Shown: positions 1-4,805 of the stretch, piece by piece
How positions within the stretch are numbered: the stretch's first letter is position 1
Layout of the letters: each line of letters begins with the position of its first letter
Source: Quisquiliibacterium sp.
GTDB taxonomy: Bacteria; Pseudomonadota; Gammaproteobacteria; Burkholderiales; Burkholderiaceae_E
Assembly: GCA_023257915.1 (NCBI GenBank)
Contig: JALRBB010000370.1
Span: 1 to 5,471, forward strand
Length of the DNA stretch: 5,471 nt
Direction: 5' to 3'
Made by a program: the position numbers and the translations under genes
The notes under the pieces: generated by a model
Databases searched by the model: none
Seen by the model: the letters and a program-made list of their open reading frames with translations, nothing else
What the model was told of the DNA's origin: nothing

Positions 1-19
1 AAGCGGATGGCAATTCCGG

Positions 20-28
20 GCAATCAGG
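20..28 (+). repeat. GCAATCAGG direct repeat, left copy
   Basis: The nine bases GCAATCAGG occur here and again at 106-114, so the two copies flank the promoter core at 56-84. The shorter core CAATC also occurs at 68-72, inside the promoter spacer, and at 1301-1305, upstream of the 465-residue gene. At 68-76 and 1301-1309 the match extends to CAATCGCGC. The spread around one strong promoter suggests operator half-sites for the adjacent XRE protein, but short repeats can arise by chance. Confidence 0.4.
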
Positions 29-55
29 CAACCAAATTTCGCGTTGAGTAAACAG

Positions 56-84
56 TTGACAGACACCCAATCGCGCGCTATGAT
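56..84 (+). promoter_or_regulatory. Strong sigma70-type promoter of the XRE/protease unit
   Basis: A perfect -35 hexamer TTGACA (56-61) and a -10 hexamer TATGAT (79-84, one mismatch to TATAAT) are separated by exactly 17 bases. Transcription should start near position 91, which gives a leader of about 30 bases before the ATG at 123. The repeated 20-base element at 92-111 begins at or just after the expected start site, where a repressor would block initiation. Such a near-consensus promoter ahead of a repressor-like gene fits an autoregulated unit. The hexamers and spacing are read directly; activity and autoregulation are inferred. Confidence 0.85.
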
Positions 85-91
85 TCGTCCA

Positions 92-111
92 AATTAACAA
101 ATCACGCAATC
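92..111 (+). promoter_or_regulatory. Repeated 20-base element, copy 1 (candidate XRE operator)
   Basis: The pattern AATTAACAAnnCnCGCAATC is shared with 1286-1305, with 17 of 20 positions identical. Here it starts about 7 bases after the -10 hexamer and so covers the predicted transcription start and early leader. Its right end overlaps the second GCAATCAGG repeat (106-114). A protein bound here would be expected to repress the promoter. The XRE protein encoded immediately downstream is the obvious candidate binder. An element acting in the leader RNA is an alternative. Confidence 0.5.
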
Positions 112-122
112 AGGTCACAAAC

Positions 123-401
123 ATGGCATTCGGCGCGTACATCCGTAAGAAGCGCGAAGAGAAGGAAATCCAGCTCAACGACTTCGCAAAGATGCTGGAT
201 ATCTCCCCCGCGTACTGGTCCCGGATTGAGCGGGAACTGGAGAAGCCTCCAAAGGACGACTTGATCCGCAAGGCTGCCGAGCACCTTGGCCTCGACGTGG
301 ACGACGCTTTCGTGGAGGCCAGCCGGCTGCCACCCGACATGCGCGAAAACGTCGGCGACCTGGTCCGCATGTATCGCAGACAAGGCACGGAGAACAAGTG
401 A
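123..401 (+). CDS. XRE-family helix-turn-helix transcriptional regulator
   Basis: The 92-residue protein is almost entirely one XRE/Cro-type HTH domain (about residues 3-63). It starts with the typical FGAYIRKKREEKEIQLNDFA helix pair, and the recognition-helix segment ISPAYWSRIERE sits at about residues 27-38. A short tail with a LPPDM motif (69-73) follows, as seen in many small repressors of this class. It probably binds DNA as a dimer and represses its own promoter. The start has a modest SD (AGGT, 112-115) seven bases upstream. Its TGA is directly followed by the ATG of the metalloprotease gene, so the two are co-transcribed and probably translationally coupled. By analogy to ImmR/ImmA pairs, the protease would cut or inactivate this repressor; this is inferred from family knowledge and gene order. 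Confidence 0.92.
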   Translation: MAFGAYIRKKREEKEIQLNDFAKMLDISPAYWSRIERELEKPPKDDLIRKAAEHLGLDVDDAFVEASRLPPDMRENVGDLVRMYRRQGTENK

Positions 402-1232
402 ATGCCGGCACTGACATTGGACTACCGGCATTGCGACCGTAAGCGTCCCCGTTTCATCAAACACTCGGAAGTCGAAGCCATTGCGTTGATGGCCCGGGAG
501 CAACTCGTCGGTATGGCCGTCGATGCGCTTTCACTGGCGCTGTTGCGCGACGTCTCGCGCCTGAAGATCAATGGCGTCTCGTTCGATCTGGCGGTCGATA
601 CCCAAAACACGGTTCACGATGAGAGCGGTAACCCGGTCCTGGGCATCTGCGAGTACGACCCCGGGGTACCTGACACGGCGATGGTTTCAGTCTCACCAGT
701 AGGCGACGGTGCCAGCGAAGAACTCGTGCTGAGCACCCTTGCGCATGAAATCGGCCATGCGGTCTTTGACAGCCCCGGGTGGATCGTTGACGCCAGCCGT
801 GGTCCAGGCCTGTTCGACGCCATCGACGACGGTGCGCGCAAGGTCTATCGCACCACCACGCGTGACGGTGACCACCTCGTGAAGTCAATGGCTTCTACAG
901 ATGGCGTGGCGCCTGCTGCTCGGGGTGATGAGTACTTCGCCGAGTTGCGCGCCAATGAATTCATGGGGTCGCTGCTGGTACCGCGACATCGCCTGTATGC
1001 CGCGGTTGAAGAATTGGCGCCAGAAAACAACGTGAAGATCGTTCGCGGTCCTTCGCTTGATCCCGACTTCCAGGGCGATGGTCTGACGCTGCAGACCGAG
1101 GGTGACTTTGGCTTTTTCTACCTCGAGACGCTCAAGCGTGCGGTCGCCAAACGCTTCAACGTCACGCCCCGGTTTGCCGCGGTGAGGATGGAACGCTATG
1201 GCCTTCTCAAGCCTGGCGGCCCCATCAGCTGA
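402..1232 (+). CDS. ImmA/IrrE-family metallo-endopeptidase
   Basis: The 276-residue protein carries the zinc-binding HEIGH motif at residues 115-119, within STLAHEIGHAVFD. A downstream helix, AELRANEFMGSLLVP (about 180-194), matches the E..AN.F...LL.P signature of the family, with E181 the likely third zinc ligand. No signal peptide or membrane segment is seen, so it should be cytoplasmic. In the family, such proteases cleave a cognate XRE repressor after DNA damage or another cue, and here the XRE gene abuts it upstream. An SD (GGAGAA, 389-394) lies seven bases before the ATG. The stretch between HEIGH and E181 is about 60 residues, longer than I expect for compact ImmA proteins. Residues 128-175 may therefore be an insertion, perhaps for sensing or substrate choice. 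The C-terminal 80 residues are not assigned. Confidence 0.9.
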   Translation: MPALTLDYRHCDRKRPRFIKHSEVEAIALMAREQLVGMAVDALSLALLRDVSRLKINGVSFDLAVDTQNTVHDESGNPVLGICEYDPGVPDTAMVSVSPVGDGASEELVLSTLAHEIGHAVFDSPGWIVDASRGPGLFDAIDDGARKVYRTTTRDGDHLVKSMASTDGVAPAARGDEYFAELRANEFMGSLLVPRHRLYAAVEELAPENNVKIVRGPSLDPDFQGDGLTLQTEGDFGFFYLETLKRAVAKRFNVTPRFAAVRMERYGLLKPGGPIS

Positions 1233-1252
1233 CAGATCCCGTGACACACGCA

Positions 1253-1276
1253 GCCGACTTCGTGTCGGCATTTTTT
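1253..1276 (+). terminator. Intrinsic (rho-independent) terminator after the protease gene
   Basis: A perfect 6-bp stem, GCCGAC (1253-1258) with GTCGGC (1264-1269), encloses the loop TTCGT and is followed by A and six T residues (1271-1276). It begins 20 bases after the protease stop codon, as expected for the end of a transcript. It separates the XRE/protease unit from the two downstream genes, implying that these need their own promoter or readthrough. A competing 5-bp pairing, ACACG (1246-1250) with CGTGT (1261-1265), is possible, but I would not call it an antiterminator on this evidence. Confidence 0.82.
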
Positions 1277-1285
1277 GAACGCATG

Positions 1286-1305
1286 AATTAACAACACGCG
1301 CAATC
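1286..1305 (+). promoter_or_regulatory. Repeated 20-base element, copy 2, before the 465-residue gene
   Basis: This segment matches 92-111 at 17 of 20 positions, including an unbroken AATTAACAA (1286-1294) and CGCAATC (1299-1305). It sits ten bases past the terminator T-run and 28 bases before the ATG at 1334. I cannot find a convincing -35/-10 pair at the spacing used by copy 1. Any promoter here is weak, needs an activator, or lies elsewhere. The shared element suggests that one regulator acts on both transcription units, the XRE protein being the obvious candidate. Confidence 0.5.
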
Positions 1306-1333
1306 GCGCACTTTTGGCCAAGGAGTAGTTCGA

Positions 1334-2731
1334 ATGACGGCAGTCAAACAACAAGATGCGAACCCAACTCGCAAGAAGGCTGCCGCCGAGCAAGCCAACA
1401 AGCAGTCTCGTACCCGAAGCAAGGACAAGGGGCCGGAAATCCTTCCCCACCTTGAACACTTCGTCCAGCTCACGCGCCGGGTGCAACGCCCGACATTGCT
1501 GCGCTCCCTCGTTGAAGGAGTGATCGGAAAGCCACTGGCGCCGCTGCGCGAACTGACTGAGGATGCAAACGGCTCATTGCCGATCCCAGCGCGAAACGCG
1601 GTATTCGCCGTAGTTGCTGGGCTCGCTCACGCTGATCACGCCCGCATCGAGCGGGCGGCCGAACGTGTGAACCTGTTGTGCGACGAGTACGGCACGCTGG
1701 CCGTCGGGACGCTTCTCGACGCGAGCAACCCGCGCGATGCTGACATTCTGGAATCGCCCACCGACAAGTTCAGCCGTGCGCTCTATCTCTTCATGAGACA
1801 GGATTTTCCGACCGAAGGTGAAGCATCTGACGACCGCTTCGATCATGCCGAGCGGCAGCAAGAGATGCTGCGGCAGTCACAGAGTGACCGGCACTCCAGC
1901 CACTACATCGGTCCCAAGGGTGCGCAACCCACGCTTGCAGTAGATGCAGATCAGGCGCTGCGGCGACGGCTCACCGAGTTGTTCCCCAAGATCGACCCTG
2001 ACGACATTCTTGTCGAGCACTTCGAACATCGCGATCCCACGCAGGCCGGTAACCCGGTTGTCCTCTTCACGCTAACGGCCAAGTTCAATGGCGCAGAAGT
2101 CCACTACCAGCGAATTGCGAATGGCGAGGTGCAGGACGTTGAGTCCGTGGCCGTCACCGATGTGCGCTACTCCTGGAAAGCGATCAAGGGGGAGCTTTCG
2201 GTGTACTGCGACGACATTGAGGTCCGTCCAGAACTGGCCGCGTTGTTCCGCGATGTTGTGCTCGGTGGCGATGGCGATATTCGATCGATGCCAATGCGCG
2301 AGTTCGACTTGATGGGGTTCAGCACGCCGGCAATGCTCAAGCGCTTCAAGAAGGACCGCATCGAGGGCATCGACGGCATCGAGATTCGGCACCTCGTTGT
2401 GGCCAAGCCAGAGTTGCGGCAGGTGAATCTGCGTGGAAAGACCGTCGAGCGTCGCGTGGAAAACGCTCTGCTCATCCGGCGACACCGATTTGAGGAGCGC
2501 GATATTTACCTTGTCGCCCGTGAGACTCATTCCCTTCCCGACCTCACCGAGTACGCCGTCCAGCAGGTGAAGTTAACGATCCGGGTCGCCAAGACGCTGC
2601 ATCGAAAAGCCCACAACGTGTCGGTCCAGATCACCGCCCCGAACGGCTTCTCCGACAGCCGCCTGACGAAGGACGATAGCGAACTGGTGTTCTCCCAGTT
2701 GATGCGCCTCGACTGCGCGCGCCAGTACTAA
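1334..2731 (+). CDS. Uncharacterised 465-residue protein, putative output gene of the XRE/protease module
   Basis: I do not recognise a named family. Residues 1-33 are a Lys/Arg/Gln/Ala-rich, probably disordered basic tail. Residues about 36-157 look mainly helical, with an Ala-rich stretch (90-112). Residues 160-205 are polar and probably a linker. Residues about 205-465 look alpha/beta and contain KGELSVYCDDIEVRPELAALF (285-305) and the strand-rich region 350-435. No transmembrane segment, signal peptide, Walker motif or recognisable nuclease motif was seen. The start is well supported: AAGGAG (1320-1325) lies eight bases before the ATG. The next gene starts 7 bases after the stop, so the two products probably act together. 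The basic tail could bind nucleic acid. Possible roles include a defence effector or a host-takeover protein of the element, but the sequence does not decide between them. Confidence 0.85.
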   Translation: MTAVKQQDANPTRKKAAAEQANKQSRTRSKDKGPEILPHLEHFVQLTRRVQRPTLLRSLVEGVIGKPLAPLRELTEDANGSLPIPARNAVFAVVAGLAHADHARIERAAERVNLLCDEYGTLAVGTLLDASNPRDADILESPTDKFSRALYLFMRQDFPTEGEASDDRFDHAERQQEMLRQSQSDRHSSHYIGPKGAQPTLAVDADQALRRRLTELFPKIDPDDILVEHFEHRDPTQAGNPVVLFTLTAKFNGAEVHYQRIANGEVQDVESVAVTDVRYSWKAIKGELSVYCDDIEVRPELAALFRDVVLGGDGDIRSMPMREFDLMGFSTPAMLKRFKKDRIEGIDGIEIRHLVVAKPELRQVNLRGKTVERRVENALLIRRHRFEERDIYLVARETHSLPDLTEYAVQQVKLTIRVAKTLHRKAHNVSVQITAPNGFSDSRLTKDDSELVFSQLMRLDCARQY

Positions 2732-2738
2732 GTTCGCC

Positions 2739-3662
2739 ATGAGTCTGTACGCCGAGTTTCTAATCTGCCTGGAACACGCCCGAAGCATTGATGCGCGGGT
2801 GATCTCGGACGAGTTGCGTGGCTGTGCGGTTCAGTTCGCTGCGCGTCGCTGGATCGTGCCCGATGGCTACCAGACGTCGATCCTCGTGCCGGTACTCAAC
2901 TGCGAGGAGGAGGTGGAGGTTGTCGTTGACCAGGAGCGCGGAACCTTCCGCTACCGCAGCCCCGCACAGCCGAGTCGATTCCTTACGAGACCGCTGGAGG
3001 AGATCGCCATCTACGCGTTCAACGTCGATGCGTGGCTGGACGCGATCGCCGACGTATTTGAATTCGAGAACGTGCATCGTGCCAGGAAGCGCAACGTCAT
3101 CGACGGTCATCTGTGGCACCTCGGAAATCTTCGCGTCGGCCGCACACACCATTTCGCTCCCGTGTACGTGGCGCGCCGCCTCACGCAATGCGCAGAAGAC
3201 TGGCGAAAGCTGATGTTCGATGCTGTGCGGCCCGGTCACGGCATCGTGCTCACTGCGGATGACATTGACGCGGGATGGCCCAATGGCCACCAACGATGCG
3301 GCATCGACGATCTGATCATCTCAAGAGGTGACAGCATCACCTGCGATCTTGATGTGCTGGGTCGACTGCTGCGCGGCGCGCCTGCGAACGTAGATGATCC
3401 TGACGAATGGTTCGACGAACGCACCGGCGAACTCAAGCTCGTCCACATGGCCGCGCCGAGGGTATTCAAGGGAAAGCAGAAGGCAGTCATCGCGACCTTC
3501 TGGAAGGCGCGATACCAGGCGAGCATCAAGTGGTCCGACCTCGTCACGCAGACACGCTGCGCCAAGGACCCCGACAGCGCCCTCGGCCCTGGCTGGAACG
3601 AGTGGATCGAGAAAACTGCCTACGGCCGCTACCGCATACGGAGTCGACGAACGGCAGCGTGA
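2739..3662 (+). CDS. Uncharacterised 307-residue protein with predicted C-terminal winged-helix-like domain
   Basis: The family is not recognised. The N-terminal half (about 1-110) alternates helices and strands with an acidic EEEVEVVVD segment (56-64). A middle block contains LWHLGNLRVGR (125-135) followed by PVYVARRL (141-148). To my eye this 'W-x-LG ... R ... ARRL' arrangement recurs in otherwise obscure accessory-island proteins. The C-terminal portion (about 240-302, from FKGKQKAVIATFWKA to YGRYRIR) has the helix-helix-helix-strand rhythm of a winged helix, suggesting DNA, RNA or protein binding. These assignments are pattern-based inference. No clear SD precedes the ATG, and there is no upstream in-frame start in the nearby codons. 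With only 7 bases after the preceding stop, translation is probably coupled to the 465-residue gene. No membrane segment or catalytic motif is evident. Confidence 0.85.
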   Translation: MSLYAEFLICLEHARSIDARVISDELRGCAVQFAARRWIVPDGYQTSILVPVLNCEEEVEVVVDQERGTFRYRSPAQPSRFLTRPLEEIAIYAFNVDAWLDAIADVFEFENVHRARKRNVIDGHLWHLGNLRVGRTHHFAPVYVARRLTQCAEDWRKLMFDAVRPGHGIVLTADDIDAGWPNGHQRCGIDDLIISRGDSITCDLDVLGRLLRGAPANVDDPDEWFDERTGELKLVHMAAPRVFKGKQKAVIATFWKARYQASIKWSDLVTQTRCAKDPDSALGPGWNEWIEKTAYGRYRIRSRRTAA

Positions 3663-3664
3663 AT

Positions 3665-3713
3665 TTCCGGAACTTCATCCGGAAGTTGATCCGGACCTGA
3701 TCCGGAGGTGGAT
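3665..3713 (+). repeat. Four-unit TCCGGA array forming two dyads (candidate operator or iteron cluster)
   Basis: The palindrome TCCGGA starts at 3666, 3678, 3690 and 3701, that is, at spacings of 12, 12 and 11 bases, close to one helical turn. The units are CCGGAACTTCAT, CCGGAAGTTGAT, CCGGACCTGAT and CCGGAGGTGGAT. Units 1 and 2 hold complementary arms AACTTC (3671-3676) and GAAGTT (3682-3687). Units 3 and 4 hold ACCT (3695-3698) and AGGT (3706-3709). The two dyads are centred at 3679 and 3702, 23 bases apart, and the 20-base segments 3671-3690 and 3694-3713 agree at 15 of 20 positions. The array begins 3 bases after the stop of the 307-residue gene and precedes the phage-like operon. It could be an operator, an iteron set for replication or excision, or a structured RNA. 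Confidence 0.6.
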
Positions 3714-3724
3714 TCGAAGAATAA

Positions 3725-3755
3725 GCAGTGCCCACTTTTTTCAAAGGAGCACTGC
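3725..3755 (+). promoter_or_regulatory. Hairpin burying the ribosome binding site of the HTH gene
   Basis: The inverted repeat GCAGTGC (3725-3731) and GCACTGC (3749-3755) gives a perfect 7-bp outer stem. Inside it, CTTT (3735-3738) can pair with AAAG (3743-3746) around the loop TTTC. The SD AAAGGAG (3743-3749), which is the best ribosome site for the ATG at 3758, is thus almost wholly inside the folded structure. If it forms, translation would be low until a ribosome, protein or RNA opens it. The pairing is read from the sequence; the regulatory effect is inferred. Confidence 0.5.
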
Positions 3756-3757
3756 AA

Positions 3758-4027
3758 ATGGGAAATCCAACCCCTCTCGTTACACAAGGGCGCCCCTCGC
3801 GCCCATCAGGTCCCGGCGGTCCTAATCAGACTCGCATCGCGCTCGACGAATTCGAGCTCGCCTGTCGCTGGGGACTGTCGGTCAAGACGCTGCGCCGCTG
3901 GCGTCAAGAGCAGCTCGGTCCGATCTACTGCAAGCTCGGTCGCCGGGTCACCTACCTCCTGCACGAAATCGAAGCCTTCGAGCGCCGCGTCTCGCGTTAC
4001 TCGAGCTTCGCCCGTGCGTACCAGTAA
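3758..4027 (+). CDS. Small AlpA/excisionase-like helix-turn-helix protein
   Basis: The 89-residue protein has a Gly/Pro-rich flexible N-terminus (residues 1-25). A MerR-like HTH of the HTH_17/AlpA type follows, running from about ALDEFELACRWGLSVKTLRR (28-47) to YLLHEIEAFERRV (66-78). The pattern of helix, turn, 'TLRRWR', 'GPIYCKLGRRVTYLLHEIEAF' is typical of small DNA-binding proteins in prophages and integrative elements, which act as excisionases or transcription activators. The ATG at 3758 is chosen over an in-frame GTG at 3728 because AAGGAG (3744-3749) lies eight bases before it and the GTG lies within the hairpin arm without an SD. It is the first gene of a tight four-gene run. The TCCGGA array directly upstream is a possible binding site. 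No integrase is in the window, so the excisionase role is unproven. Confidence 0.83.
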   Translation: MGNPTPLVTQGRPSRPSGPGGPNQTRIALDEFELACRWGLSVKTLRRWRQEQLGPIYCKLGRRVTYLLHEIEAFERRVSRYSSFARAYQ

Positions 4028-4038
4028 GGGGAATGGTC

Positions 4039-4518
4039 ATGACCGACATCACCATTTTCCCCGACCGGCTGACCGCAATGTCGGAAGCCGACCTGGCAGC
4101 GCTGCCGGCTGAACAGTTGCGCGAAATTCATTTCAACCTCGCGCAGCTGGTCGAGTGGGTCAAGAAGGCGCAGACCAAAACCCACAACGCGATGAAGCGC
4201 CGGTACGCCGAGCAAGAACGGGCCGCGCGCTCCGAAGCTGGCAAGGACTTCGGCACCGTCCATTTCCAGGACGGCCAGATACGCGTCACGGTCGACACGC
4301 CGAAGCGCGTCTCCTGGGATCAGACCCAACTGGCCGAGATGGCCAAGCGCATTGCAGCCAGCGGCGATCGCGTCGAGGACTACCTGGACGTCGAGTTCAG
4401 CGTCCCGGAATCCCGCTTCACCAACTGGCCCACGGCGCTGCGCGAGCAGTTCGCCGCCGCCCGCACCGTCAAACCCGGCAAGGCCTCCTATGACCTGACC
4501 GCCGACTCCGAGGAATGA
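4039..4518 (+). CDS. Phage/mobile-element-type 159-residue protein of unknown function
   Basis: I cannot name the family. The N-terminal third (about residues 15-68) is long-helical and charged (for example LREIHFNLAQLVEWVKKAQT, 27-46) and may form a coiled coil. The rest (about 70-155) contains a short strand pair (TVHFQDGQIRVTV, 73-85), the motif PKRVSWDQTQLAEMAKRI (88-105) and VEFSVPESRFTNWP (118-131). It ends with RTVKPGKASYDL (142-153). A coiled coil followed by a compact domain recalls phage nuclease-inhibitor (Gam-like) or single-strand-DNA metabolism proteins, but the resemblance is only of layout. The ATG at 4039 is preferred to the one at 4033 because AAGGGG (4026-4031) is seven bases from the former and only one from the latter. 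It lies 11 bases after the HTH gene and 3 bases before the next gene, indicating one operon. Confidence 0.85.
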   Translation: MTDITIFPDRLTAMSEADLAALPAEQLREIHFNLAQLVEWVKKAQTKTHNAMKRRYAEQERAARSEAGKDFGTVHFQDGQIRVTVDTPKRVSWDQTQLAEMAKRIAASGDRVEDYLDVEFSVPESRFTNWPTALREQFAAARTVKPGKASYDLTADSEE

Positions 4519-4521
4519 ATC

Positions 4522-4803
4522 ATGAAATTTCTGAACAAGCTTGTGCTGCGCAAACGCGTCGGCTCTTTTTATGCGGATCACCTGCCCAGCGATATCCGCT
4601 ATCGCAACCGCGCCGGTGAGGAGGTTTCCGTCCCCATTGAGAACGCAACCGTCGATGAGTTGGCGTTCGCCCTCCAACTGGCATCCGAGGAGCAGTCGAT
4701 CGTCAGCCGTCGGCGCTCGGCGATCGAGGATCTGTACCAAAACGCCCGCAAGTCCGGCGCGCTCGGCGCGGATCGGATGACCGATATCGCGTGGAAGGAA
4801 TGA
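4522..4803 (+). CDS. Small hypothetical protein (93 residues)
   Basis: No family is recognised. The protein begins with a basic segment (KFLNKLVLRKR, 2-12). A likely small beta region follows around YRNRAGEEVSVPIENA (27-42). A helical stretch covers TVDELAFALQLASEEQSIVSRRRSAIEDLYQNARK (43-77), and the protein ends in WKE. There is no membrane segment or signal peptide. The start is supported by GAGGAA (4510-4515) six bases upstream, within the last codons of the preceding gene, and only three bases separate the genes. Its place between the 159-residue protein and the BRO-N gene suggests a phage early function, but nothing in the protein itself says which. Confidence 0.82.
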   Translation: MKFLNKLVLRKRVGSFYADHLPSDIRYRNRAGEEVSVPIENATVDELAFALQLASEEQSIVSRRRSAIEDLYQNARKSGALGADRMTDIAWKE

Positions 4804-4805
4804 TC

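Noticed and set aside
1259..1288. Promoter for the 465-residue gene (TTCGTG with CATGAA or ATGAAT)
   Set aside because: Both hexamers match the sigma70 consensus poorly, and the -35 would lie inside the terminator stem-loop. This is not strong enough to annotate.
2760..3293. A 177-codon open frame on the minus strand
   Set aside because: It is the shadow of the 307-residue gene. Its translation shows no domain, and no operon partner lies on that strand.
3665..3713. The TCCGGA units as a small CRISPR array
   Set aside because: The units are 11-12 bases and contiguous, with no unique spacers and no cas genes nearby.
3725..3741. Six-T run at 3736-3741 as an intrinsic terminator
   Set aside because: The only stem immediately before the T-run (AGTG with CACT) would leave a two-base loop and is too short. 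The T-run lies in the loop of the larger SD hairpin instead.
3728..3757. Upstream GTG start for the AlpA-like gene (would add 10 residues)
   Set aside because: It has no SD and lies in the left hairpin arm. The ATG at 3758 has AAGGAG at ideal spacing.
3394..3825. A + strand 143-codon frame crossing the end of the 307-residue gene
   Set aside because: Its translation is Arg/Ser/Pro-rich, typical of a GC-rich out-of-frame read, and it overlaps two better-supported genes.
4033..4038. Upstream ATG for the 159-residue protein
   Set aside because: The SD AAGGGG ends only one base before it. The ATG at 4039 is correctly spaced.
3997..4740. A 247-codon open frame on the minus strand
   Set aside because: It lies antisense to three short + strand genes that have good SDs, tight spacing and recognisable or phage-like products. 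Long antisense frames are common in GC-rich DNA.
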